Assembly (NCBI GenBank): GCA_900753135.1
Contig: CAADXZ010000035.1
Coordinates: 1 to 32,836 of the forward strand
Source: Clostridia bacterium
GTDB taxonomy: Bacteria > Bacillota > Clostridia > TANB77 > UBA1234
Direction: 5' to 3'
DNA length: 32,836 nt
Shown one piece after another: positions 7,181 through 15,246 of this stretch. Below the pieces are notes generated by a model. That model was not told the DNA's origin, ran no database searches, and worked only from the letters and a program-made list of their open reading frames with translations. The position numbers and the translations under genes are program-made. Numbering within the stretch: position 1 is the first letter of the stretch; the number at the start of each line of letters is the position of its first letter.

Positions 7181-8842
7181 TTAAAAATTATTTTCAAATT
7201 TTAAATATGGAGTACTTTCACGTTCTACAATTCCCCATACATCAAAATTCCAGTTAGCAAATGTTGAACGATATCTCATTTCATCTGCTGTTTTATCTTC
7301 AAAATTCAATTTAGTAGCTTCTGCTTCAGTCTTACCAACATCATATAAAACTTCTCCTGCTGCTAAATTCTTTTCCCAAAATACGCTAACTACAGAACAT
7401 GTAGAATTTGTTGAAACATTTGATCTTCCTAAGCAACCACCTGCAGTACTATTCTTATTTAAAACGTCAACAGCTGTGTACAAAGCTTCAAGGTTCAAAG
7501 TAGCTCTATCTGCAGTGCGTATATATCCAATAAGTCCTCCCATATCAGATTCGCCTTGAGTAATTGTTCCCAATGAATATGAATTCTTTATATCTAATTT
7601 GTTTGCAGATAGCATTTCAATTTTTCCAACAAGTCCACCTAGTGAATCTGTTCCTGATATACTTGAAATACCAACACATTCATGCATATAAGTTGCATTA
7701 CTTGCAGAGATTAGTCCAGCAAAACCACCAACAGAACTTTTTCCTGTCATACTATCAGTATTTGCATAACATTCTTGAAGTGTTCCTGAACTATATGTTC
7801 CAACAAATCCGCCAACTTCTTCTCTACCATTTACATTCTCTAATTTAACTTTACAATTAGAAATTACGCCTTGGTTAAATGCACCAACTAATCCACCAAC
7901 ATAAAATTGACCTGTAACTGTAGCAAAAACTGGAGGTCTTTCTGATTCGTCTTTTCTTTCTTCTTCTCTAGTTAATACTCTAGGAGTTACAATTACTCTT
8001 GTAGCATTACCAGCCATTGTTCCAGCAAGAACGCCTGTATAGTTTTCACCTACTATATTAACATTTTCAAATGTTACATTTATTATCTTAGCATCGGCTG
8101 TAACTTTTCCAAATAGTCCAACATATTGTTCACTTGGTCTGTTTATTTTCAAATTGCTTATTGTATATCCTCTACCATCTAATTTTCCACTAAATTCATC
8201 AACTGGTTTCCAACCTTGTCCACTAGCATATTGAGTCATATCAATATTTCCAGCTAGTTTAAAGTTGGCTGATGGATATGTATGTAATTTTTGCATATCT
8301 TCGGCTGTCTTAATTATTATTGTGTTTCTTGATGGTATCAACTCACCATTTTCAATCGCGATTAAATCATCTATTGAATGATAAACGCCTCTTTTATACT
8401 TTACACCGCCAACATTTACAACATCAGATGTATCGTAATTTACAATATACTGTTCAGTATTAAGATTCAAAGCAGTAGTCATATCTGAAAGATCTTCTGG
8501 ATTTAATAAATAATATCCATATCTGTATTCTTCAGTAACACCATTAATATTTAAGTTAACAGGATTATCTTGTAAACTTGTTCCAGGAAGAGTTATATTG
8601 GGATCTTCACTTGCTTCTACAGCCTTAGTTCTAACATAATTTCTTACGTTTTGAATATCCTTTGTTATATTTGCTCTCCTTATCTCATCGACATTTGTTA
8701 AGTTTTTCACAACAACTAACAAAATCAAAATTAAAACAACTATACATGTAAAAATGATTAACATTTTTAATGCCTGTGCTTTTCTGTCAATAATTAATGT
8801 CTCATTATCCTTTTTGAAAACATTTTTTAAATCAAATCCCAT
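7181..8842 (-). CDS. Membrane-anchored pilin-like protein with GLUG repeats
   Basis: 553 aa. A cytoplasmic, basic N-terminus of about 25 residues precedes one transmembrane helix at about 27-47 and a stalk helix with DIQNVRNYV, matching the stalks of its operon partners. There is no Gly-type prepilin cleavage site. The shared block (YGYYLLNPEDL...QYIVNYDTS) lies at about 108-145. From about 215 to 450 there is a run of beta-helix repeats with YVGLFG, YVGGLVG, VGGFVG, SVGGFAG and LGGLVG motifs, the GLUG signature known from surface adhesins. GGGG lies eight bases before the ATG. A surface-exposed adhesive tip or large pilin-like subunit is inferred. Confidence 0.75.
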   Translation of the reverse strand: MGFDLKNVFKKDNETLIIDRKAQALKMLIIFTCIVVLILILLVVVKNLTNVDEIRRANITKDIQNVRNYVRTKAVEASEDPNITLPGTSLQDNPVNLNINGVTEEYRYGYYLLNPEDLSDMTTALNLNTEQYIVNYDTSDVVNVGGVKYKRGVYHSIDDLIAIENGELIPSRNTIIIKTAEDMQKLHTYPSANFKLAGNIDMTQYASGQGWKPVDEFSGKLDGRGYTISNLKINRPSEQYVGLFGKVTADAKIINVTFENVNIVGENYTGVLAGTMAGNATRVIVTPRVLTREEERKDESERPPVFATVTGQFYVGGLVGAFNQGVISNCKVKLENVNGREEVGGFVGTYSSGTLQECYANTDSMTGKSSVGGFAGLISASNATYMHECVGISSISGTDSLGGLVGKIEMLSANKLDIKNSYSLGTITQGESDMGGLIGYIRTADRATLNLEALYTAVDVLNKNSTAGGCLGRSNVSTNSTCSVVSVFWEKNLAAGEVLYDVGKTEAEATKLNFEDKTADEMRYRSTFANWNFDVWGIVERESTPYLKFENNF

Positions 8843-8884
8843 ACTTCATTCCCCTTCCAAGAAATTATAATCATTCTTATATCT

Positions 8885-8918
8885 AGCTTACTATTCTTGA
8901 GTTTTATTGTCAAGAATA
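8885..8918 (-). promoter_or_regulatory. Possible promoter with overlapping inverted repeat upstream of the pilin-like operon
   Basis: A perfect 9-bp inverted repeat, TATTCTTGA at 8892-8900 and TCAAGAATA at 8910-8918, overlaps a minus-strand TTGACA (8908-8913). A weak -10, TAAGCT, lies 17 bases further at 8885-8890. The layout suggests an operator over the promoter, but the -10 match is poor. Confidence 0.35.
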
Positions 8919-8937
8919 TTTCTATTCCTATATATAC

Positions 8938-8975
8938 AAAAAATAGTGGTGTTACATAACATCACTATTTTTAAC
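8938..8975 (-). terminator. Terminator after the acyl-CoA synthetase gene
   Basis: An AAATAGTG-TGTTA arm and its complement TAACA-CACTATTT form a long stem (8941-8970) with one mismatch, flanked by A and T runs. On the minus strand it is followed by TTTTTTG. It lies just past the stop at 8980. Confidence 0.75.
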
Positions 8976-8979
8976 ATTT

Positions 8980-10656
8980 TTATCTTTTAATTTTATTAGT
9001 TGTTGTTTTCTTAAATTCCTCGTCTCTAATTTTTACATCAGCTATATGTTTGTAAATAGGTAACTCTTTTGTAACTTTAGAAATATCTTTTTTCAAAGTT
9101 TCTTCTATATTTTCTTCACCTAATTCTTTAACTTTTTCACTATTTAAAAAGACTTCTGCCATAAGTGAATGCTCATGTCCATTTTCATCTTTCTTTCCTC
9201 TAACAACAACTTCTGAAACATATGGTACTTTCATAATATAACTTTCTATTTCTTCAGGATATATATTTTTTCCATTGTCTAATACAATTATATTTTTCTT
9301 TCTTCCATTTATAATCAATAGTCCTTTTTCATTAAATCTACCATAATCTTCTGTATTAAACCAACCATCCTTAAGTACTCTTTCTGTTCTCTCCTTGTCC
9401 TTATAATATCCCATCATTACAATGTCGCCTTTAACACATATCTCGCCATCTCCATCAGCATTAACATTTTCAAACTTTATTTGACAGCATGGTAGAACAA
9501 CCCCAACAGTTCTTGGATCATTTATTTCTTCTCTATTTACACTTACAAGAGGTGAACATTCTGTAATTCCGTAGCCATTAATTAAATCAATGCCTATATC
9601 ATTAAAGAACTTACCTATATCAGCTCTTAGTGGTGCACCACCAACAACAATTTTGCGTAAATTTCCGCCAAAAGCTTCATGTATTGATTTAAACAACTCT
9701 CTTCTTTTGTCTATTCCAAATAGCCTTAAGAAATTGCTGAGTTTTATTAAAAACTTAAGTCCCATTTCTTTTTTTGTCTTTTTAGCATTGTTCCAAATGT
9801 TTTTATAGAATATTTCCGAAAAAGCAGGCACTAAATAAATATAATCAGGTTTGTAATATTGTATATTCTTTAAAACATTTTTCAAACTATCATTTATACA
9901 AATCGTTGAGTGTTTTAAAATACCAACAAGAATTCCTGAAACAGCTTCATATGTATGATGGTATGGTAAAACAGATAAGCATTTTGTATATAAAATCGCA
10001 ACTCTCAAACCGTAATATGCACTACTAACTAAATTATGTTCTGTTAGCATAACTCCTTTTGCTTGATCTGTTGTTCCAGATGTATAAACAAGCATTTTTA
10101 ATTTTTGTGTATCTTTGTGTTCTAAATTAACAAAATCACTATTTCCATTTTCAATTTCTTTTTTGCCCATCTCAATAAATTTGTTGTATGATAGTGAAAT
10201 CTCATCATCATCTTCTTTATCAAATGCGATAAAGTACTTCATTTGAGGTAATTCTTCTTTTATATCCTTTATATAATTTTCGAACTTTGAAGAATAAAAC
10301 AAAAGTTCACTTTCACTACTTCTAAGAACATTGATAATTTCATTTTTTGTTAATTCTTTATCTATAGGCACAAATACACCATTGGAACGTAAAGCAGTCA
10401 AATATGTTGTTAACCATTTGTAACTATTTTCACCTATAGTTGCCATATGTTTGCTATCCATCCCGATTTTCATTAACGCTGTACCAAGACCATTTATATC
10501 TGTTTTAAATTCTTTATATGTGACCTCTATTGGTTTATTCTTTTCTTTATATTCAAAAGCGTTTTTATCTCCAGCTTCTTTTACTGCCAAATCAATAAGC
10601 TCTTTTATTGTATTTATTTTTGGAACATCATTGTACTTTATTTTTATTTCTTTCAT
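8980..10656 (-). CDS. AMP-dependent acyl-CoA synthetase (long-chain fatty acid--CoA ligase type)
   Basis: 558 aa. Two ATGs occur (10662 and 10656); AGGAGG is one base from the first and seven from the second, so the second is chosen. The family adenylate P-loop reads YTSGTTDQAKGV at about 190-201; the usual glycine after the TT pair is Asp here. Also seen are the GYGITECSP motif, the GWFNTEDYGRF hinge region, GRKKNIIVLDNGKNIYPEE, and a C-terminal lysine in the KTTTNKIKR tail. The reaction activates a fatty acid with ATP to acyl-AMP and then acyl-CoA. Length and motifs fit the FadD/FAA1 branch. A TetR gene lies upstream with a palindrome between them, suggesting regulation by fatty acid or acyl-CoA status. 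Confidence 0.9.
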   Translation of the reverse strand: MKEIKIKYNDVPKINTIKELIDLAVKEAGDKNAFEYKEKNKPIEVTYKEFKTDINGLGTALMKIGMDSKHMATIGENSYKWLTTYLTALRSNGVFVPIDKELTKNEIINVLRSSESELLFYSSKFENYIKDIKEELPQMKYFIAFDKEDDDEISLSYNKFIEMGKKEIENGNSDFVNLEHKDTQKLKMLVYTSGTTDQAKGVMLTEHNLVSSAYYGLRVAILYTKCLSVLPYHHTYEAVSGILVGILKHSTICINDSLKNVLKNIQYYKPDYIYLVPAFSEIFYKNIWNNAKKTKKEMGLKFLIKLSNFLRLFGIDKRRELFKSIHEAFGGNLRKIVVGGAPLRADIGKFFNDIGIDLINGYGITECSPLVSVNREEINDPRTVGVVLPCCQIKFENVNADGDGEICVKGDIVMMGYYKDKERTERVLKDGWFNTEDYGRFNEKGLLIINGRKKNIIVLDNGKNIYPEEIESYIMKVPYVSEVVVRGKKDENGHEHSLMAEVFLNSEKVKELGEENIEETLKKDISKVTKELPIYKHIADVKIRDEEFKKTTTNKIKR

Positions 10657-10684
10657 ACACATACCTCCTATATCTTTTACGGAA

Positions 10685-10732
10685 ATTATATTCTAAAAAG
10701 ATATGGAAGTCATTAAACCGAATGGTCAGTTT
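10685..10732 (-). promoter_or_regulatory. Promoter and candidate TetR operator upstream of the acyl-CoA synthetase
   Basis: The minus strand has TATAAT at 10685-10690 with a weak ATGACT-like -35 about 17 bases before it. Immediately upstream, 10715-10732 is an imperfect palindrome of the form AAACYGA-nnnn-TCRGTTT, overlapping the stop codon of the TetR gene. It has the length and symmetry of a TetR-family operator. Confidence 0.5.
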
Positions 10733-11286
10733 TCCAAAATTTTCAATATATAATCTGTGTATTCTTTATACAATTTACTAATTGTGAAATCCTCTTTATC
10801 TTTATACATAAGGCATGAACATATCGCACTGTAAATTCCATATGCCGTAATTTCTGCGTTTCCTTTTCTTATCTCGCCCTTTTTCATTCCATCTTCTACA
10901 ACTTGTTTTAGTGCATTTAGATAATTTTTTATGCAATTTCTACACGCTCTATTTCTTTCACCATTTCCCCACATCTCGCCTAATATAATTCTAACAAAGT
11001 TTTCATACTTAATAGTAACTTTTATTTGAATTAATATAATCTCTTTTATCTTCTCTATCGAATTGCTCGCTTTTCTAACCTTAAGTTCGATACTATTTAT
11101 TAATAAATTTCCACCCTCTTCAACTAAGAAAAAGAACATATCTTCTTTTTTGGGAAAATGATAATAAAACGTGCCTTTCGCAATTCCTGCAACGGCGGTT
11201 ATCTCCTCAATACTAGTAGATTCATAACCTTTTGTCGCAAAAAGTTCCATAGCCTTTTCAAATATTTTTCTTTTAGTTTTATGCAT
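10726..11286 (-). CDS. TetR/AcrR family transcriptional regulator
   Basis: 186 aa. The N-terminal helix-turn-helix spans about residues 8-52: IFEKAMELFATKGYESTS, then IEEITAVAGIAKGTFYYHF, a textbook TetR signature. The rest is an all-helical ligand domain with two close cysteines (CRNC at about 124-127) and a CSCLMY stretch. A GAGGTGAT ribosome site precedes the ATG. The downstream gene on the same strand is the acyl-CoA synthetase, and a palindrome straddles this gene's stop, so it probably controls fatty-acid activation in the way FadR-type TetR proteins do. The ligand is not known. Confidence 0.9.
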   Translation of the reverse strand: MHKTKRKIFEKAMELFATKGYESTSIEEITAVAGIAKGTFYYHFPKKEDMFFFLVEEGGNLLINSIELKVRKASNSIEKIKEIILIQIKVTIKYENFVRIILGEMWGNGERNRACRNCIKNYLNALKQVVEDGMKKGEIRKGNAEITAYGIYSAICSCLMYKDKEDFTISKLYKEYTDYILKILEN

Positions 11287-11349
11287 ATAGATTTATCACC
11301 TCACTAAATGTATTTCAAAACAATTAAACAGGTAAATATTATCATAAAT

Positions 11350-11361
11350 ACTTATATAAGT
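11350..11361. promoter_or_regulatory. Perfect 12-bp palindrome in the TetR gene promoter region
   Basis: ACTTATATAAGT is perfectly self-complementary and lies between a minus-strand TTGATG and GATAAT, which are 18 bases apart. It could be an operator for the TetR gene, but AT-rich palindromes of this size also arise by chance. Confidence 0.3.
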
Positions 11362-11382
11362 CATCAAATAATTATAATATTT

Positions 11383-12513
11383 TTATTCTTCCCACTTTAA
11401 TCCTTCTTTTCCTAAGTGGCCGTAATTTGTAGTGTGTTTATAAATAGGTTTTCTTAAATCTAAACTTCTTATAATTCCCTTTGGAGTTAAATCATACTCG
11501 TCATTTATCTTTTTAACAATGTCTTCTTCAGGTATTTTATTTGTTCCAAATGTTTCAACTAATATCGATACTGGTTTAGCAACACCAATAGCATAAGCTA
11601 ATTCAATTTGACATTTGTCTGCTAATCTTGATTTTACTATATCTTTTGCAATCTTTCTTGCCATATAAGCTGCAGATCTATCAACCTTTGTTGGATCTTT
11701 TCCAGAAAACGCACCACCACCATGAGGTGCATAGCCACCATATGTGTCAACTATTATTTTTCTTCCTGTAAGTCCACTATCCCCAGCAGGTCCACCTATT
11801 ACAAACCTTCCTGTTGGATTAATAAAATATCTTGTTTGATCATCTAAAAATTCGGCTGGTATAGTTGTTTTTATCACTTTTTCTATTATATCATTCTTCA
11901 ATCTTTCCTGTTCAACGTCAGGATCATGTTGTGCAGATATAACTATAGCATCAACTCTTTTTACTTTTCCATCTTCACCATATTCTACGGTCACTTGAGT
12001 TTTACCATCAGGTCTTAAATATTTTATCTCACCGTTTTTTCTAACTTCAGCCAATTTTTTTGCAAGTTTATGAGCATAGTATATTGGAAATGGCATATAA
12101 TTTTCAGTTTCATTACATGCATATCCGAAAATTATTCCTTGATCGCCAGCACCTTCTCCCAAGTTTTCCCCTTCTTTTTCTTCTTTTGATTTATTAACAC
12201 CCATCGCAATATCAGAAGATTGTTTTTTTAGCATTATCTTTATTTCGCATGTTTCATAGTTAAAACCATATTCCTCTTTTGTGTATCCTATTTCTTTTAT
12301 TGTTTCTCTCACTATTTTCTCAATATCAACTTTAGCATTTGTAGTTACTTCTCCCATAACAAGTACAAAATTGTTATTTGCACATACCTCACACGCAACT
12401 CTAGAGTTTGGATCTTGTTCAATCATTGCATCTAATATGCTATCCGCAATTAAATCACACACCTTATCTGGATGTCCTTCTGTTACACTTTCACTAGTAA
12501 ATAATCTTTTCAT
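11383..12513 (-). CDS. metK: S-adenosylmethionine synthetase (methionine adenosyltransferase)
   Basis: 376 aa, slightly shorter than the usual 380-400. It makes S-adenosylmethionine from methionine and ATP in the cytosol. Family motifs: TSESVTEGHPDKVCD near the N-terminus (ATP and metal binding), GAGDQGIIFGYA at about 118-129, the flexible glycine-rich loop GGGAFSGKDPTKVDRSAAY, and GPAGDSGLTGRK. AGGAGG precedes the ATG. The leader upstream carries a SAM-I riboswitch and terminator, so the gene is shut down when its own product is abundant. Completely intact; no oddity seen. Confidence 0.98.
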   Translation of the reverse strand: MKRLFTSESVTEGHPDKVCDLIADSILDAMIEQDPNSRVACEVCANNNFVLVMGEVTTNAKVDIEKIVRETIKEIGYTKEEYGFNYETCEIKIMLKKQSSDIAMGVNKSKEEKEGENLGEGAGDQGIIFGYACNETENYMPFPIYYAHKLAKKLAEVRKNGEIKYLRPDGKTQVTVEYGEDGKVKRVDAIVISAQHDPDVEQERLKNDIIEKVIKTTIPAEFLDDQTRYFINPTGRFVIGGPAGDSGLTGRKIIVDTYGGYAPHGGGAFSGKDPTKVDRSAAYMARKIAKDIVKSRLADKCQIELAYAIGVAKPVSILVETFGTNKIPEEDIVKKINDEYDLTPKGIIRSLDLRKPIYKHTTNYGHLGKEGLKWEE

Positions 12514-12550
12514 TTTATTCTTCCTCCTAATCTTTCAAAAAAACTCTCGA

Positions 12551-12585
12551 ATAAAAAAAGCGATAAGATACAAAATCTTATCGCT
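12551..12585 (-). terminator. Riboswitch-controlled terminator in the metK leader
   Basis: AGCGATAAGAT (12559-12569) pairs perfectly with ATCTTATCGCT (12575-12585) around a five-base loop, followed on the minus strand by TTTTTTTAT. It is the expression platform of the adjacent SAM riboswitch and lies 38 bases before metK. Confidence 0.92.
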
Positions 12586-12594
12586 AAGTTATTT

Positions 12595-12693
12595 GTATCA
12601 TTCAAGTTTATAACTTGTCGGTATTAGCACCTTAGTTTTAAAACTAGGTTGCTGTGGAGTCATAAAGCCGTTCTCTCGTCCACTCTTGATATT
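12595..12693 (-). ncRNA. SAM-I (S-box) riboswitch
   Basis: Read on the minus strand, the S-box core appears in order: AUCAAGAGUGG opening P1 and P2, a GAC-rich pseudoknot loop region, CUCCACAGCAACCU (the conserved CAGCAACC), a P3 hairpin CUAGUUUU-AAAACUAAGG, then GGUGCUAAUACC, a P4 arm and the closing UGAUA of P1 (12595-12600). It binds S-adenosylmethionine and favours the downstream terminator. It lies directly upstream of metK, the classic target. Confidence 0.92.
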
Positions 12694-12720
12694 TTTTAAT
12701 ATTAACTTTTATAATTACAT

Positions 12721-13161
12721 TTAAGCTAAACTTGAACGAATCAAATCGCTTAACATCTTGTTATCTGCTCTTCCTGCCGTTTTTGCTTTTGCAATTTGCA
12801 TTACCTTTCCCATTTCCTTTATAGAAGTTGCTCCAGATTCTTTAATAGCTTCAGCTACAATCTTTTCAACCTCTTCTTTAGAAAGTTCCTCTGGTAAATA
12901 AGCTTTGATAATTGCAATTTCATTATTAACTTCAGAAATCAAATCGTCTCGTCCACTTTTTTCAATATCGCTTAAAGTTTCTTTTCTCTTCTTCAATTCC
13001 TTCGCAATTATTTCCAAAATTTCATTTTCGCTTAACTCTTTTTGAGTGTCCTTTTCAATTTGTAATATTGCAGATCTTATCATCATAATTGTGTTTTTCT
13101 TTAATTCGTCTTTTTCCTTCATTGCATTCTTAAAATCTTCTAGTAATTTTTCCTTTAGCAC
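12721..13161 (-). CDS. yqeY: GatB/YqeY domain protein
   Basis: 146 aa from the GTG at 13161, which has AAGGAG eight bases upstream. Two further in-frame GTGs (13170, 13167) sit almost on the ribosome site and are rejected. The protein is a helical GatB/YqeY domain: it opens LKEKLLEDFKNAMKEKDE and ends with the tail-like SIKEMGKVMQIAKAKTAGRAD...DLIRSSL, close to the C-terminal domain of the tRNA amidotransferase subunit GatB, which contacts tRNA. The role of stand-alone YqeY is unclear. It commonly follows rpsU, as here, and probably shares its transcript partly through the weak terminator between them. Confidence 0.93.
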   Translation of the reverse strand: MLKEKLLEDFKNAMKEKDELKKNTIMMIRSAILQIEKDTQKELSENEILEIIAKELKKRKETLSDIEKSGRDDLISEVNNEIAIIKAYLPEELSKEEVEKIVAEAIKESGATSIKEMGKVMQIAKAKTAGRADNKMLSDLIRSSLA

Positions 13162-13223
13162 AATCACCACTCCTTTGATTTAAAGAAATATATATAAAGA
13201 GAAAGTAATTTCTCTTCTTCTAG

Positions 13224-13257
13224 ATAAAAACTAAGGCAGATTTTTCAATCTGCCTTA
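13224..13257 (-). terminator. Terminator between rpsU and yqeY
   Basis: TAAGGCAGATT (13232-13242) pairs perfectly with AATCTGCCTTA (13247-13257) around a four-base loop. On the minus strand it is followed by G and TTTTTATC. Confidence 0.88.
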
Positions 13258-13281
13258 ACTATGTATGCTTTACAATTTATA

Positions 13282-13455
13282 TTAAAACTTTCTCTTTCTA
13301 GCAGCCTCTGATTTCTTTTTTCTTTTTACACTAGGCTTTTCATAATGTTCTCTTTTTCTAACCTCTTGTAAAACTCCACTTTTTGCACAGTCTCTTTTAA
13401 ATCTCTTTAGTGCATTATCTATTGATTCATTATCTCTTATTTTGATACCTGACAT
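13282..13455 (-). CDS. rpsU: 30S ribosomal protein S21
   Basis: 57 aa from the ATG at 13455. A longer frame to 13473 merely translates the GGAGGG ribosome site as MEGGKK, so the internal ATG is the true start. The sequence has the S21 core (ESIDNALKRFKRDCAKSG, then EVRKREHYEKPS) and the lysine/arginine-rich tail ending AARKRKF. S21 sits near the anti-Shine-Dalgarno end of 16S rRNA and assists initiation. The length matches the family. Confidence 0.96.
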   Translation of the reverse strand: MSGIKIRDNESIDNALKRFKRDCAKSGVLQEVRKREHYEKPSVKRKKKSEAARKRKF

Positions 13456-13520
13456 CTTTTTCCCTCCTTCCAAAGCAGCTTTACTTAAGTACGATACCTA
13501 TCCTTAGGCATCATATAATA

Positions 13521-13781
13521 CTAAAGTGTATTTAAAGCTCTTGCAAGGCTTGATTTTTTTCTAGAAGCAGTATTATCTTTAATAACTCCTTTATTTGCAG
13601 CTTTTTCAACAGCTTTTGTTGCTACTTTAAATAATTCTGTTGCTTTTTCTTTATTTCCTTCTTCAACAGCAACTTTAAAGTTCTTTACAGCTGTTTTATA
13701 AGCAGTTTTAACCATAGCATTTTGTGCTGATCTAGTTTTTGTTATTTTTACTCTTTTGATTGCAGATTTAATATTTGGCAT
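13521..13781 (-). CDS. rpsT: 30S ribosomal protein S20
   Basis: 86 aa, starting MPNIKSAIKRVKITKTRS, the standard S20 N-terminus, then two long helices rich in Lys and Ala, ending RKKSSLARALNTL. It binds 16S rRNA as a primary assembly protein. AGGAGG precedes the ATG. Its own promoter lies about 50 bases upstream (TTGCAT, 17 bases, TACACT). The rpsU start is 66 bases downstream of its stop with no terminator between, so the two small-subunit genes are probably cotranscribed. Confidence 0.97.
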   Translation of the reverse strand: MPNIKSAIKRVKITKTRSAQNAMVKTAYKTAVKNFKVAVEEGNKEKATELFKVATKAVEKAANKGVIKDNTASRKKSSLARALNTL

Positions 13782-13826
13782 ATCAATTGCACCTCCTTTT
13801 GCACATTTTGTCAGTTTACTTACGAT

Positions 13827-13855
13827 AGTGTAGCATACTAATGCTAAAAATGCAA
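13827..13855 (-). promoter_or_regulatory. rpsT promoter
   Basis: On the minus strand TTGCAT (13855-13850) is separated by exactly 17 bases from TACACT (13832-13827). About 46 bases of leader remain before the rpsT ATG. Confidence 0.65.
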
Positions 13856-14064
13856 GTATTATTTTGCAATTTTACATAAATTTGTATATTTTGCAAAGAT
13901 TGTTCTCTCCCTAGCATTTAGCCTATAATACTTGATTTTTTCAATATTGGTTCTTTTGTCATCTATAAAAAATTTTATCATTTTTATTTTTTGTAAACCA
14001 ATTATTTCCGTAGCGTTTTCTCTATCAATTACAGTTTTTTCAAGCATTTGCTGTTATTTTATGT

Positions 14065-14093
14065 TTGCTTTTTACGGTTTACAGTGATATAAT
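14065..14093 (+). promoter_or_regulatory. Promoter of the small membrane protein gene
   Basis: TTGCTT at 14065-14070, a 17-base spacer and a perfect TATAAT at 14088-14093. The start codon is about 34 bases beyond the -10. Confidence 0.65.
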
Positions 14094-14126
14094 TATGTTA
14101 TACAAAATAGTCAGGAGATGATTTCC

Positions 14127-14387
14127 ATGGTAAGTAATATTGTAAATAAATTAAATTCTATAAATAGTTTTTCTAAGAAGATAATTGTTGTTGCGTCTAT
14201 CGTATCACTCATCTTGTGTATTGCTGGAACTGGAATAATTACATATAATACTAACACCAATTCTACTATGATGTTGCATACAATTGGCTCAACTATGATT
14301 TACACTTCAATAGTATTGTTTGCCCAATTTGTTATTGGAAGCTTAATTATCGACTTTATAAACACTCTAATTAACAATAAAGATTAA
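14127..14387 (+). CDS. Small membrane protein, 86 aa, unknown function
   Basis: The ATG at 14127 lies nine bases after AGGAG; an ATG at 14118 abuts the ribosome site and is rejected. Two hydrophobic segments are visible, about 20-38 (IIVVASIVSLILCIAGTGI) and 54-76, joined by a Thr/Asn-rich loop. The N-terminus is positively placed with Lys and Asn. No family is recognised. It has its own promoter and stands alone, convergent with ogg, with only one base between the two stop codons. Confidence 0.7.
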   Translation: MVSNIVNKLNSINSFSKKIIVVASIVSLILCIAGTGIITYNTNTNSTMMLHTIGSTMIYTSIVLFAQFVIGSLIIDFINTLINNKD

Positions 14388-14388
14388 A

Positions 14389-15231
14389 TTAAAAATTCGA
14401 ACGCATATAATAAAATAGGTATTGTTGTGCAATTCCGCCATATTCTCCAAATTTGCTTTCTGCGAATGCGGAGATTTTTTTTATGTCTTTTGATTCGTTA
14501 TAAAGTTGTGACATAACCTTTTTTATCCAAGTATCTACCGGAAAAGCTTCCCTTTTTCTCATAGAAAAAAGCAATATGCAGTCTGCTACCTTTTCACCCA
14601 CTCCTTGAATTTTCATCAATTCTTTTTTAGCATCTTTATAATTCATTTTTTCAATTTCTTCTAAATTCACTTCGCCTGCACATACCATCTTTGTTGCATT
14701 ATAAACGTATTTATCTCTAAAACCTAAGTTTAGAGCTCTCAATTCTTCAACCGTGGCTTTTGACAATTCCTTAGGTGTTGGAAACTTATAGTAATCTTTT
14801 TCATTCCATGTTATTTTCTGACCATATGCTCGTGATATATTCTCAATTGTTTTTGAAATTCTAGGAATATTATTTGCAGCTGAAATTATAAAACTTATCA
14901 GCATTTCCCACGAATCTTGATTTAAGATTCTAATTCCATATCCGTATTCAATTGCTTTTTTCATATTTTCATCATTTAATTCTAATTTTCTTTTTATCGA
15001 TGCATAATCACTGTTCAAATCAAAATAGTCACAAATTTTTTCTTTATCATTAGCATCAAAGCTTCCAGATATTACAACCTTATCGTCATCTTTTTTTATA
15101 TTTACTACGCCATACTTTATTACACCCGTATAGCTTCCATCATTTTCTTTTTGCCACCTAAAGCATTGTCCACATTCGAAAATGTGGACAAGCTCAAAGT
15201 CGCTTAAATTATTAAGTTCAATTTCTACCAT
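14389..15231 (-). CDS. ogg: 8-oxoguanine DNA glycosylase / AP lyase (OGG1 type)
   Basis: 280 aa. It removes 8-oxoguanine opposite C and nicks the abasic strand. The N-terminal OGG_N domain (about 1-105) has the ECGQCFRW motif near residue 19. The helix-hairpin-helix-GPD domain follows, with MKIQGVGEKVADCI: K214 is the predicted Schiff-base lysine and D233 in FPVDTW the catalytic aspartate. The 19-residue spacing equals that of human K249 and D268. AAGGAG lies five bases before the ATG. It starts 15 bases after the tdk stop, so the two form an operon. Clostridial OGG enzymes of this type are known; nothing essential is missing. Confidence 0.93.
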   Translation of the reverse strand: MVEIELNNLSDFELVHIFECGQCFRWQKENDGSYTGVIKYGVVNIKKDDDKVVISGSFDANDKEKICDYFDLNSDYASIKRKLELNDENMKKAIEYGYGIRILNQDSWEMLISFIISAANNIPRISKTIENISRAYGQKITWNEKDYYKFPTPKELSKATVEELRALNLGFRDKYVYNATKMVCAGEVNLEEIEKMNYKDAKKELMKIQGVGEKVADCILLFSMRKREAFPVDTWIKKVMSQLYNESKDIKKISAFAESKFGEYGGIAQQYLFYYMRSNF

Positions 15232-15246
15232 TTTTACTCCTTAACT

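Larger units (their letters stand above)
13782..14126. other. Intergenic stretch holding two outward promoters
   Basis: This 345-base stretch separates rpsT (minus) from the small membrane protein (plus). It contains the rpsT promoter near 13827-13855 and the plus-strand promoter near 14065-14093. The rest is AT-rich; a 62-codon minus frame at 13859-14047 has no ribosome site and is not called. Confidence 0.6.

Noticed and set aside
7564..7848. 94-codon plus-strand frame inside the GLUG-repeat gene
   Set aside because: It is the antisense of a well-supported repeat protein, has no ribosome site, and its Gln/His/Tyr-rich content reflects the repeat on the other strand.
13198..13215. AGAGAAA/TTTCTCT hairpin as a second terminator before yqeY
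   Set aside because: Only seven weak base pairs and no clear T run; it is probably a feature of the AT-rich leader.
13859..14047. 62-codon minus-strand frame upstream of rpsT
   Set aside because: No ribosome site, bounded by a stop directly upstream, and its end runs up to the rpsT promoter. No family resemblance.
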